Part shown: positions 1 through 8,066 of the stretch, one piece after another
Numbering within the stretch: position 1 is the first letter of the stretch
Layout of the letters: each line of letters starts with the position of its first letter
NCBI GenBank assembly: GCA_041650035.1
Contig: JBAZLY010000011.1
Span: 1-35,501, forward strand
DNA length: 35,501 nt
Direction: 5' to 3'
Origin: JAQUQI01 sp041650035
Lineage (GTDB): Bacteria; Omnitrophota; Gorgyraeia; JABMRG01
Position numbers and translations under genes: made by a program
The notes under the pieces: generated by a model
What the model saw: only the letters and a program-made list of their open reading frames with translations
Database searches by the model: none
What the model was told of the DNA's origin: nothing

Positions 1-2327
1 TGATAGCCCTTGTCGAGCTCAATGATGACCCAGTATTGGTCTATGTCATTTTTAAAAAGCGTTACCTTGCCCTGCGCATAAGCAAGGCTAAGCGATGACA
101 CGATATCCTCGGCGGTAATACCGAGAGTTGACGCCCTCTGCCTTAATAATATAATGTCTAACTGCGGCATATCAAGCTTTACGCTGTTCTGTATGCCTGT
201 CAAGCCCGGCATGGCCCTCATTTTTTGTTCAAGGAGGTTTGCCGCTTCATAGAGTTTTTCCCTGTCCTGGCCGCTCATGACATATGAATATTTTGAGCCT
301 GTGGCGGTGCTTTCTCCGCCGGTGCTTATAACAAGGGCCGGCATAGCCATGGTAAAGACGAGGCCGTCGCTGATCATGTATAACCGGGACATTAATTCCT
401 CAACAACCTTCGCTATAGGTTGTCTGCCCTTTGACCCGTGGGGCTTGAGTATGGCGTAAAAAATACCGGTTGACTGGTCGGCACCCGTTTGAAGACCTGT
501 TACGGTGACAGCTTTATCTATGTTTTTGTTGGATTGGAGCACGGCATTTACCTTGTCCTGAAATTCCGACATCTTTTCCGACGATATGCCTAAGGGCGCC
601 TGCATAAAACCGATAATAGCGCCGCTGTCGCCTTCCGGGATAAAGGTCTTTGGCAGTATCCGGATAAACCATAATGTGCCGATAATGCATATTATCCAGA
701 TGATAAGAGCGATATGCCTGTGCTCAAGAACATATTTTAATGCTCCGGCATAGGAATTCTTTATGCGTTTTTCTATCTTATCCGATGCCTCCTGAAGCCA
801 TGTCTTCTTTTCTGCCCCGCCTTTTGTCCCCCGTTTTTCCTTGAGCATGCGCGCACACATCATAGGAGTTAACGTAAGGGCCGCTATTGTAGAGCACACT
901 ATGGCCGCTACTACCGTAAGGGATAATTCCCTGAACAGTCTGCCCACGATACCGCTCATGAAGACAAGCGGCACAAAAACTATAATAAGGGCTATGCTTG
1001 TTGAAATAACGGTGCCTGTGATCTCGCCCATGCTTTTTATGGCCGCCTTCAGGGGTTTTTCGCCCGCCTCCACATGTCTTATGGTATTTTCAAGGACGAC
1101 GATGGCATCATCAACCAAAAAACCCACCGACAGGGTAAGCCCCATCAGCGAAAGGTTATTCAGGCTGAAGCCCGCGGCATACATCACGGCAAATGTGCCG
1201 ACAATCGCGATAGGCAGGGTAATACTCGGTATTACCGTATCCGAGAGCCTGCCCAGAAAAAGAAATATGATCAATACAACCAGAATAATAGCTATTACTA
1301 TGGTATCTTTGACGTCCTTAACAGATTCAACGATGGAATCGGACTGGTCATATAAAACATCTATTGTTACCGCGCCGGGCATCTCCTTTTTTAATTCCTC
1401 GAGAGTATCCGTTATCCTTTTTGACAGCGCGACCGTATTCGCGCCCGATTCCTTAGTGACGGCCAGATACACATTGGTATCCTTCCAGCCCTGGTCTTGA
1501 TTGTATGTAATTACCCTGACGACGTCATTTCTGGAGCTATCGGAACATTTGGCAATATCTTTTAGGTATACCGGGGCATTACCCCTGTATGTTATTATAA
1601 GCCCCTTGTAGTCCTCGGCGTTCATCAGCTGGGCCTGGGGCTCTATTGAGAATGTGCGAAAGGCCCCGTCGAGGCTTCCCGCGGGTATTATCACAGTGCC
1701 TGTTTTTATGGCCTTTGCCACGTCGTCTATGCCTATATCCATTGCCGCCAATTTTTGAGGGTCAACCTGCACGCGAACGGCCGTCTGGGCGCCCCATACG
1801 TCAACCCTTGAGACGCCTTCAACCATGCTCAATCTCTGTCCTATTGCCGTATTGCCGTAGTCATAAAGCTGTCCTCTCGTGAGGGTATCGGAACTTACGA
1901 CAATATGTATAATAGGTTTATCCGAGGGGTTTGTTTTTTGGTATGTGGGCGGCTGGGGCAGGTCATCGGGCAAATTAGACATCGCCCTTGATATGGCCGC
2001 CTGGACATCGGGCGCGGCGAGGTCCACATCCACGTTCAAGCCGAATGTCAGGGTTACTTGAGATTCACTCTCGGTATTATTTGATATGATGGTTTGAAGC
2101 CCCTGTATCTGCATACATTCATTTTCAATCGGCTTTGCCACTGTGGATGCCATCATTACGGGGCTTGCGCCGGGATATACCACGCTAATGGTAATTACAG
2201 GGTATTCCACTTCAGGAAGATCGCTTACAGGAAGACTGGTATATGCCACAATGCCGAAGATAACAGCCGTTATCATTACAAGCACTGTCATTATAGGCCT
2301 TCTTATGAAAACCTCGGAGAATATCAT
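1..2327 (-). CDS. RND-family efflux permease (AcrB/MdtB type), C-terminus cut by window edge
   Basis: Inner-membrane proton-driven pump subunit of a tripartite efflux system. About 775 codons are present of the roughly 1030 usual in the family; the reading frame is open to base 1. The N-terminus (MIFSEVFIRRPIMTVLVMI) is the classic first RND transmembrane helix, followed by a PVSDLPEVEYP-type stretch. The adjacent aspartates of TM4 are visible as V-D-D-A at residues 406 and 407, matching the AcrB proton-relay pair D407/D408, followed by VLENTIRH. Near the window edge is DQYWVIIELDKGYQ, the conserved stretch of the second periplasmic half. The ATG overlaps the stop of the upstream adaptor gene as ATGA, implying translational coupling. 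Substrate cannot be told: drug, lipid or other hydrophobic compound. The family call is secure. Confidence 0.95.
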   Translation of the reverse strand, partial: MIFSEVFIRRPIMTVLVMITAVIFGIVAYTSLPVSDLPEVEYPVITISVVYPGASPVMMASTVAKPIENECMQIQGLQTIISNNTESESQVTLTFGLNVDVDLAAPDVQAAISRAMSNLPDDLPQPPTYQKTNPSDKPIIHIVVSSDTLTRGQLYDYGNTAIGQRLSMVEGVSRVDVWGAQTAVRVQVDPQKLAAMDIGIDDVAKAIKTGTVIIPAGSLDGAFRTFSIEPQAQLMNAEDYKGLIITYRGNAPVYLKDIAKCSDSSRNDVVRVITYNQDQGWKDTNVYLAVTKESGANTVALSKRITDTLEELKKEMPGAVTIDVLYDQSDSIVESVKDVKDTIVIAIILVVLIIFLFLGRLSDTVIPSITLPIAIVGTFAVMYAAGFSLNNLSLMGLTLSVGFLVDDAIVVLENTIRHVEAGEKPLKAAIKSMGEITGTVISTSIALIIVFVPLVFMSGIVGRLFRELSLTVVAAIVCSTIAALTLTPMMCARMLKEKRGTKGGAEKKTWLQEASDKIEKRIKNSYAGALKYVLEHRHIALIIWIICIIGTLWFIRILPKTFIPEGDSGAIIGFMQAPLGISSEKMSEFQDKVNAVLQSNKNIDKAVTVTGLQTGADQSTGIFYAILKPHGSKGRQPIAKVVEELMSRLYMISDGLVFTMAMPALVISTGGESTATGSKYSYVMSGQDREKLYEAANLLEQKMRAMPGLTGIQNSVKLDMPQLDIILLRQRASTLGITAEDIVSSLSLAYAQGKVTLFKNDIDQYWVIIELDKGY

Positions 2328-3511
2328 TCTCTGCCTTTTTCTCCTTCGTCCTTGACGGTCTCGGTCAGATCTATTACAGGCGCTCCCGGGTAAAGCCCCA
2401 ATGTCCCTGATACTATGACCTTTTCCCCGGAATTGACGCCTTCTTCAATAACGATATAGTCGCCCTGTCTTAAACCTGTCTTTACAAGACGCAGGTCAGC
2501 CTTGTTCGAATCATCAAAGACGAAAAGATAATGGCCTTTTTGGCCTATCTTTACAGCCGAAGAAGGCGCGAGCACCGCGGCTTTGGAAACACTTAGTATT
2601 AGCCTGATAGTCGTAAACTGCCCCGGCCATAGCCGGCGCTCTTTGTTGTCAACTAATGCGCGGGCATATATTGTCCCTGTCGCATTGTCAACCGTGTTAT
2701 TTATGAAGACCAGCTCGCCGGCAAAGGTGCTGTCACCGGCCTCCGGCATGATCTCAACCTTTAAGGCACTCCGCGTCATGGATTCTCTTACCCTAAGAAG
2801 GTCCCTTTCGGGCAGGGTAAAATCCGCGTAGAGCCTGTCTATATCCTTAATATTGACCAGTACAGGGCCATTGTCGGCTGTCACTATATTGCCCGGGTCA
2901 AGCTGGTTCTTAGCCGTTACACCGTTAATAGGCGAAACGATATGGCAATAGCCGAGATTGATTGCCGCCAGCTCCAAAGACGCCTTATCAAGGTCAACCT
3001 GGCCCCTGGCCGAAAGCGCTTGTGTCTGCAGGGCCTCAAAGCCTTGTTTTGATATGAGGTCTTTTTCCAATAACTTTTTGTTCCGTTCAAGCGTGTCTGT
3101 CTTAAGCTTAAGGTCAGCCTCGCTTTGTTCAAGGCAGGCCCTAACCTTAGCCAACTGCGCCTCATATTCGCTTGGGTCTATCGTAAATAGCTCATCACCC
3201 TGCTTTACATAGTCGCCGTTTTGAAAATGCATCTCTTTTATCTTACCCGTTACCTGCGACCTGATATCAACGTCCAATAGAGGCGAAAGCGTCGCGAATG
3301 ATTCCACGTAAACAGGTACGTCTTTTTGAATGACAAGTCCTGTCTGGACCGGCCTTTTCGGGGCGGGGGCAGGCCTTGGCTGGAAGACGATGCCCTTTAT
3401 AATAAAAAAAATGGCCAAAACAAGCGCTAAGGCGATAAGCCGTTTTTGGAATCCTTTATCGCCGATGAGTTTCTTATAAGTATCCGGATTTTTGTAATCG
3501 AATCGTATCAT
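2324..3511 (-). CDS. RND efflux periplasmic adaptor (membrane fusion protein, HlyD/MexA family)
   Basis: 395 residues. It links the inner-membrane RND pump to the TolC-like channel. A single N-terminal membrane segment lies at about residues 25-42 (LIALALVLAIFFII) with no lipobox, so it is membrane-anchored. The half-lipoyl motif region (PVYVESFATLSPLLDVDIRSQ, split here by family pattern rather than exact match) is followed by a charged heptad-rich hairpin at about 100-175 and the returning SPINGVTAKNQLDPGNIV half-lipoyl strand, then beta-barrel and membrane-proximal domains (LYADFTLPERDLLRVRE; WPGQFTTIRLILS). Its start overlaps the outer-membrane gene stop and its stop overlaps the permease start, both as ATGA. 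Organisation and length are ordinary for the family. Confidence 0.95.
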   Translation of the reverse strand: MIRFDYKNPDTYKKLIGDKGFQKRLIALALVLAIFFIIKGIVFQPRPAPAPKRPVQTGLVIQKDVPVYVESFATLSPLLDVDIRSQVTGKIKEMHFQNGDYVKQGDELFTIDPSEYEAQLAKVRACLEQSEADLKLKTDTLERNKKLLEKDLISKQGFEALQTQALSARGQVDLDKASLELAAINLGYCHIVSPINGVTAKNQLDPGNIVTADNGPVLVNIKDIDRLYADFTLPERDLLRVRESMTRSALKVEIMPEAGDSTFAGELVFINNTVDNATGTIYARALVDNKERRLWPGQFTTIRLILSVSKAAVLAPSSAVKIGQKGHYLFVFDDSNKADLRLVKTGLRQGDYIVIEEGVNSGEKVIVSGTLGLYPGAPVIDLTETVKDEGEKGRE

Positions 3512-4995
3512 TGGCCCTCTTTCTCCGGAGATGTCCCGGTTTTTAAAGAACCCGTAGCGTGCGCTAATTCGACAGCCGCCACAAATACCTGCCTTTGCGA
3601 ATCAACATGTTTTGCCCTGGCGTTTGACACATCGCCCTGCGCCTGCAAAAGGTCAAGCATGTCCCTAAGGCCCTGCGAATACCCCTCAAGGGCAAGTTCA
3701 TGAGACGCTGTAGAGCTTTCAAGATATGCCTTGCTGTATCCAAGTTTCTTAACCGCCGTATTGTAATCGAAGTAATTTTTCCAGACATCGGCGCTTGCCT
3801 CAAGCTCAAGCTGTATCAGGGTGTCAAGCGCCGCGTTAAATTCCGCTTCAGCCTGAAGCTTCTTGTTCAGATTATAAAAACCGTCAAAGATATCCCAATC
3901 CACGCTCAAATACCCGCCATAGTCATATGCATTATCGCGCGCCTGTTTTTCATTATAATATTTATACCAATCATGCCCATAGGTGCCGCCGATATTGATT
4001 ACAGGCCACAATGCCGAGTTTGCCTGCCGTATCTTTGCTTTTTTTTCATCCGCCGCCGCTCTTGCCGAGGCAATGTCCGGCCGGCAGGATAAAGCCTCAT
4101 CTATCATTTCTCTGATATCGGATTCCCGCATTTGAAAAGGCACCTCCCGCTGCGGCATGACAATATTGATGTCCGTGTCCGCGCTAAAACCTACGGTTAT
4201 GGCAAGCTGGGCCTTGGCCTGCTTAAGGCGGCCATTGGCATCCTCCAATTCATAAAGTGACCTATTATAGCTTGATTCCGCCTGCAGTTTGTCAAGCTTG
4301 GAGACAATGCCTGACCGGTATTTCAAATCCGCCGCCTCCAGGCCTTTACCGGTATCGGCAAGGTCTGCCTTCGCTGACTGGACAACCGAATAGGCGCTAA
4401 AAAGCTCATAATACGCCTTTTGAACATTAAGGATAATGTCCTGCAGAGATTGATTAAAGGTGTAGCCCGCGGAAAGCATATCCTGATACGCGGCCTCAAT
4501 AGAGGCATTCCTGCCGCCAAAGTCAAAAAGCAGAAGCTCTGCCTTGCCGGAAGGCCCGTATTTTAATTGGTTTGCCTCGCCTGATACCGTATTAGGGACA
4601 GATTTTTCCCTTTGGCCGCGGCCGGTTACAGATACTTGCGGCAATAGAGTGCTTCTTGCCTGTCCGAGCGCGGCCTTTTTGGATTTAATATCATTCCATG
4701 ATTTTGAGGTTATAGGGCTGTTGCAGAATGCTGTATCAAGGAGTTTGGCAAGTGAAAGAGGCTCATTGCCTTCAGGCGCCCTCGCCCTTATACCCTGCCA
4801 TGTCTTATCAGGCGCCGGGGTCTTAGACTGCTTGCGGGTAGGCGCCCATTGAGCGTTCAGCGGAGCCGGCGTACTGTAACCCGCGCACCCCGGCAGGCAG
4901 AGTAGCGTAATCACGGCAAAAAAAACCGCAGCGAACGAAGTGTTTGATATTCTACACCCGGGCTTAGTCATATTCCGGCGATACGCGCCTTTCAT
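3508..4995 (-). CDS. TolC-like outer membrane efflux lipoprotein
   Basis: 495 residues, outer-membrane channel of the tripartite pump. An N-terminal hydrophobic stretch ends in LPGC with the lipidation cysteine at about residue 37, as in NodT/OprM-type factors. Two repeated outer-membrane efflux (OEP) halves of long amphipathic helices follow; the second contains RPDIASARAAADEKKAKIRQA, the typical second-repeat signature shape, and AVELAHATG near the end is the usual closing helix. The ATG at 4995 has a poor Shine-Dalgarno, and an ATG eight codons downstream would also leave an intact lipoprotein signal, so the start is uncertain. Five bases separate it from the upstream flavodoxin-like gene, so it probably belongs to the same transcript. 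Confidence 0.93.
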   Translation of the reverse strand: MKGAYRRNMTKPGCRISNTSFAAVFFAVITLLCLPGCAGYSTPAPLNAQWAPTRKQSKTPAPDKTWQGIRARAPEGNEPLSLAKLLDTAFCNSPITSKSWNDIKSKKAALGQARSTLLPQVSVTGRGQREKSVPNTVSGEANQLKYGPSGKAELLLFDFGGRNASIEAAYQDMLSAGYTFNQSLQDIILNVQKAYYELFSAYSVVQSAKADLADTGKGLEAADLKYRSGIVSKLDKLQAESSYNRSLYELEDANGRLKQAKAQLAITVGFSADTDINIVMPQREVPFQMRESDIREMIDEALSCRPDIASARAAADEKKAKIRQANSALWPVINIGGTYGHDWYKYYNEKQARDNAYDYGGYLSVDWDIFDGFYNLNKKLQAEAEFNAALDTLIQLELEASADVWKNYFDYNTAVKKLGYSKAYLESSTASHELALEGYSQGLRDMLDLLQAQGDVSNARAKHVDSQRQVFVAAVELAHATGSLKTGTSPEKEGQ

Positions 4996-5000
4996 TTATA

Positions 5001-5567
5001 TTACTTTAAATTTGCTATCTCCCCGCCAAGCCTATACGCCTTCTCAAGGCAGGCCTTGTTTGTTTTTGCCGCGCCCTTATCCTCAAGCCCGGACAGCCAA
5101 AGCGCCTTAACAAGGCCGGTATCCAATACCCTGAAAAATATCTCAATTATCTCTTTTGAATTCCTAAAAAAATCCCTGTTCTTATATTTGCTGACACAAA
5201 TAAAGCCGCCTCGTTTGACCGGGCTGGTTTTTTTGCCCAATCTGTATTTTTTAACCCATAATTGCTGGCATCTGTCTATTGCCGCTTTAAGCTGCGCCGT
5301 TACCGAGCCGAAATAAACGGGACAGGCTATGATGACCCCGTCGCAGGAATCGATCTTTTGGATAAGCAGGGCCATATCGTCTTTTATACGGCATTTGCCG
5401 TCTTTAAAGCAGGCATCTTCGCCGGCGCAGGGTTTTATGTTAAGCCGGGAGAGGGATATCATTTCGGTTTCAGCGCCCGCCGCGCGCACACCCGCGAGGG
5501 CGCTGTCAAGCAATGCGCGCGAATTGCCATTTACGCGGGGAGACGCTGACAGGCCTAATATCTTCAT
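5001..5567 (-). CDS. NAD(P)H-dependent flavodoxin-like oxidoreductase (iron-sulfur flavoprotein family, cluster motif degenerate)
   Basis: 188 residues from ATG 5567. The open frame extends 20 codons further upstream, but the flavodoxin fold begins exactly at MKILGLSASPRVNGNS, which is the FMN-phosphate loop, and a GGGGG Shine-Dalgarno lies 8 bases before this ATG. CPVYFGSVTAQLKAAIDR is the conserved second FMN loop. Members of the iron-sulfur flavoprotein branch carry four clustered cysteines (C-x2-C-x2-C-x4-7-C). Here the stretch reads PCAGEDACFKDGKC, so the second cysteine is replaced by glutamate and only three remain; an Fe-S cluster is therefore doubtful. One base separates it from the inositol-monophosphatase gene upstream. 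Physiological substrate unknown. Confidence 0.88.
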   Translation of the reverse strand: MKILGLSASPRVNGNSRALLDSALAGVRAAGAETEMISLSRLNIKPCAGEDACFKDGKCRIKDDMALLIQKIDSCDGVIIACPVYFGSVTAQLKAAIDRCQQLWVKKYRLGKKTSPVKRGGFICVSKYKNRDFFRNSKEIIEIFFRVLDTGLVKALWLSGLEDKGAAKTNKACLEKAYRLGGEIANLK

Positions 5568-5568
5568 A

Positions 5569-6360
5569 CTATTTACCCCCGCGCAGGACAGCAAGCATTT
5601 GCGCATGTATGATGGAGTTTGAGGCAAGGACGCGTTTCATAAACGGGTTAAAACACCCGCCTTTAAAATCCGTTACCGTGCCCGCGGCCTCCTGGACTAT
5701 AAGCGCCCCCGCGGCGGTATCCCACGGGTTCAGCTCCATCTCCCAAAAACCGTCGAACCTTCCGGAGGCGACATAGCACAGATCCAAGGACGCCGAGCCC
5801 GGCCTTCTTATGGCCTGGGCCTTGAGCATAAAGGATTTGAAATACCCGATATTATCGCGCATTTCTTTCCCGAGCTTATACGGAAAGCCCGTTGAAAGCA
5901 GGGATTCTTTTATTGTATTGATAGAGGATACGCGTATCCTTTTATTGTTCAGGTATGCCCCCATGCCCTTTAAGGCGCGGAACATCTCGTCTCTTACGGG
6001 GTCGTATACAACGCCCGCGAACATCTCGTCATTTTTCATAAGCGCTATAGATACGGCAAAAAAATGGAAGGCATGGGCATAATTGGTAGTACCGTCAAGG
6101 GGGTCTATTACCCACTTGTATTCGGATTGGGATCTGCCCAAAAGTCCTATCTCTTCGGAGAGTATGCTATGCGAGGGAAAATCCCGGCGCAGGGATTTGA
6201 TGATAAGGCCCTCGCTTTTTTTATCCATCTCGGTCACGAGATTCTTCCTTGCTTTATACTTGATAGCATGTTTCTTCCCAAGGCCTTCAAGAAGGACGGT
6301 ACCCGCCTGTCTGGCTGTCAGGCATGCCTTGTTTAAAAAATCTTTGGTGTTTACTCTCAT
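5569..6360 (-). CDS. Inositol monophosphatase family protein (SuhB-like)
   Basis: 263 residues, standard family length. Mg-dependent phosphatase fold: EMDKKSE at residues 44-50, the metal-binding SEE at 68-70, the signature D86-P-L-D89-G-T-T-N, and the C-terminal N-P-W-D-T-A-A-G second signature with the third metal aspartate. Bacterial relatives act on inositol-1-phosphate, on fructose-1,6-bisphosphate/nucleotide phosphates, or (E. coli SuhB) as an rRNA maturation factor, so the substrate is open. It is the first gene of the run that continues into the flavodoxin and efflux genes. The 49-base gap upstream shows no convincing promoter. Confidence 0.95.
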   Translation of the reverse strand: MRVNTKDFLNKACLTARQAGTVLLEGLGKKHAIKYKARKNLVTEMDKKSEGLIIKSLRRDFPSHSILSEEIGLLGRSQSEYKWVIDPLDGTTNYAHAFHFFAVSIALMKNDEMFAGVVYDPVRDEMFRALKGMGAYLNNKRIRVSSINTIKESLLSTGFPYKLGKEMRDNIGYFKSFMLKAQAIRRPGSASLDLCYVASGRFDGFWEMELNPWDTAAGALIVQEAAGTVTDFKGGCFNPFMKRVLASNSIIHAQMLAVLRGGK

Positions 6361-6409
6361 TAATCTATTTTTCCTTTTTTACCCGCTCATCTGAAAAGAC
6401 CGCTGAAGA

Positions 6410-7564
6410 TTAAAAACTCGGTTCAACGCATAATACCTTGTATTTCCTGAAATTCTTAAGCGCGCCCGTGATAAAGCTAAGGTTTGTCAGGTACCTCATC
6501 CTCGCCCATTCAAAGAAATATTTTCCCGGTTTCATGAAAAAACACCAATAGAAGAATCTATACGCCGACCATAATGCCAGGATGGCCATGGCAGAGGTAA
6601 ATATGATTAGGCCGTTGTTTCCGGGGTTGGCGGCCACCGCGGCAAGCCCGAGAATAAATGCCGCCGAGGCAATATGCATCATGTGAAAGCTGCCTATATA
6701 AATATAGCCCTTTATAAAAAACGGCAAGCGGAATAACGGCGTTCTCGGATAACGGCCTATAAGCTGGAATATAAGTTCAAATTTTTGACAGCTGTGCTTA
6801 TCAATGAGCGCCGGATGGGCCATGGCATAAGTATACCAGACCTTTCTTAAGGCGTTAAAGTCCGACCTGTGCATATGTTCTACCTTGGCCTCCGGGGCGA
6901 AATAAAGCCTCCAGCCTTTTTGTTCTATCTGAAGCGACATGTCTATATCCTCGCCTGTCGGGTGCGGCCAGAACGCGCCGCCCGCGCTGTCTAAGGCCTT
7001 TCTCCTGTATGCCACATTGGCGGTTACAAAGAAATACGCCCTGTGCCCGGCTATCTGTGTCGGGCTCTTGTCAGTAAGAGGCGGGAAATACCCCTCGCTT
7101 ATAAACCCGTAACGCGGCGATACCATGTTGAATTTAAAATGTTCGCAATATGCCTCTGTCAGGTTGTCTTTGTCAACCTTCAGCGTGTATATTTCACCGC
7201 CCACCGCGCCTATCCCGGGGTCTTTTTCAAACTTGCTTAACATGATATTTATCCATTCGACGCATGGGGCGCAGTCTCCGTCAGTAAAGAATATATATTC
7301 CCCGGTGGCATATTTGAGCGCTTCGTTTCTGGACATCCCGGCTGTCAGGGAACCCGGGACATTGACTATTTTTATGAAAGGATATTTTGTCTGCCAGCTA
7401 TTGACGATATCAAGGGTGGCGTCTGTGGAACCGCCGTCAGCGATGATTATCTCCCACAGGCCGTGAGGATAATTTATCTTAAGCAGGTATTGAAAGGTTT
7501 TCTCTACCGTTCTTTCAAAGTTTTTTATAGGGATAATTATCGAAACAAATGGTTTTTCACGCAT
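6410..7564 (-). CDS. Membrane-associated family 2 glycosyltransferase
   Basis: 384 residues from ATG 7564. It begins with FVSIIIPIKN (GT-A nucleotide-binding strand), followed by IIIADGGSTDAT, then F-T-D-G-D-C-A-P as the DxD metal site and GGAFWPHPTGEDIDMSLQIEQKGWRLYF as the acceptor/base region (E-D). Two or three hydrophobic helices follow in the last 130 residues (HIASAAFILGLAAVAA; LIIFTSAMAILALW), so it sits on the inner membrane. The open frame could start at 7645, but that start lies inside a perfect terminator hairpin and adds 27 residues with no counterpart in the family, so the internal ATG is preferred. Donor and acceptor unknown; probably cell-surface polysaccharide synthesis. Confidence 0.9.
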   Translation of the reverse strand: MREKPFVSIIIPIKNFERTVEKTFQYLLKINYPHGLWEIIIADGGSTDATLDIVNSWQTKYPFIKIVNVPGSLTAGMSRNEALKYATGEYIFFTDGDCAPCVEWINIMLSKFEKDPGIGAVGGEIYTLKVDKDNLTEAYCEHFKFNMVSPRYGFISEGYFPPLTDKSPTQIAGHRAYFFVTANVAYRRKALDSAGGAFWPHPTGEDIDMSLQIEQKGWRLYFAPEAKVEHMHRSDFNALRKVWYTYAMAHPALIDKHSCQKFELIFQLIGRYPRTPLFRLPFFIKGYIYIGSFHMMHIASAAFILGLAAVAANPGNNGLIIFTSAMAILALWSAYRFFYWCFFMKPGKYFFEWARMRYLTNLSFITGALKNFRKYKVLCVEPSF

Positions 7565-7612
7565 AATATTACCGGCCGGCCGTTTAAAATCATAAAAAGG
7601 AATAATCCCATG

Positions 7613-7642
7613 AAAAAGGGTTGTCACGAGACAACCCTTTTT
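7613..7642. terminator. Perfect bidirectional rho-independent terminator
   Basis: 13-base arms AAAAAGGGTTGTC and its exact complement enclose a 4-base loop, with A and T tracts on the two sides so that it can work on both strands. It ends the TIGR04073 gene transcript and so separates it from the GT2 gene. Confidence 0.9.
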
Positions 7643-7668
7643 CATAGCTTACGGATATATGTATAAAA

Positions 7669-8007
7669 TTATTTCTTTACCTTTGTGTCCGGTATCTCTA
7701 CCATAGAAGGTTTAATAACTGACTTGTATTCAGGATTATGAAGCGTGACGGCATCCCCTACGCCTGATACAGTCCTGGCAAAAGCATTTATCACGCCTTT
7801 CCACAGGCCTATTGTGAGCCCGAGGAACGGGTTATCTGAATCCTTGGTTACCGCTGACACGGCTTTTGGTATCTCTGTCCAACCAAGCAAGGCATTATTA
7901 TGAACGGTCTCTATCTTGTCCTTGTCATCTGTCTGCGCCGTTGCAGGCGCAAACATTACGCTTAACACGAAACATATTGTTAACGCGTATATTGCCATTT
8001 TTTTCAT
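7669..8007 (-). CDS. Secreted exosortase-associated protein, TIGR04073-like
   Basis: 112 residues from ATG 8007. A signal peptide (lysines, then IYALTICFVLSVMFAPATAQ, cleavage after ATA or AQ) is followed by a short mature domain with ALLGWTEIPKAV, a glycine-rich middle (GLTIGLWKGVINAFARTVSGVGDAVT) and a closing HNPEYKSVIKP. This pattern of W-x-E-I-P, a G-rich segment and a R-T-x-x-G-x-x-D stretch is what I know from the TIGR04073 putative exosortase-associated family. Two start codons, GTG 8010 and ATG 8007, are adjacent; a strong AGGAGG sits 8 bases before the ATG. It is monocistronic: own promoter upstream and terminator downstream. Function unknown; no exosortase gene is in the window. 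Confidence 0.8.
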   Translation of the reverse strand: MKKMAIYALTICFVLSVMFAPATAQTDDKDKIETVHNNALLGWTEIPKAVSAVTKDSDNPFLGLTIGLWKGVINAFARTVSGVGDAVTLHNPEYKSVIKPSMVEIPDTKVKK

Positions 8008-8031
8008 CACGCTTCCCTCCTGTTTTTATTT

Positions 8032-8060
8032 ATATTAGCATAAAAAAAATCCATAGGCAA
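8032..8060 (-). promoter_or_regulatory. Sigma-70-type promoter of the TIGR04073 gene
   Basis: TTGCCT (8055-8060) and TAATAT (8032-8037) are separated by 17 bases, giving a leader of about 20 bases before the ribosome binding site. The -35 hexamer is also one arm of an inverted repeat (AGGCAA/TTGCCT, 8055-8060 with 8072-8077) that overlaps the end of the upstream protease gene and precedes a run of T on the minus strand, so it may double as a weak terminator. Confidence 0.6.
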
Positions 8061-8066
8061 CAAAAA

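Noticed and set aside
841..1500. 219-codon plus-strand ORF
   Set aside because: Lies wholly within the RND permease coding region on the other strand, whose TM4 motif and family signatures are clear; the plus-strand translation shows no family likeness.
3446..3703. Plus-strand ORFs antisense to the efflux genes
   Set aside because: Shadow frames of two well-supported minus-strand genes.
7565..7645. N-terminal extension of the GT2 gene
   Set aside because: The upstream ATG is the outer edge of a perfect terminator hairpin; the GT-A fold begins after the internal ATG at 7564.
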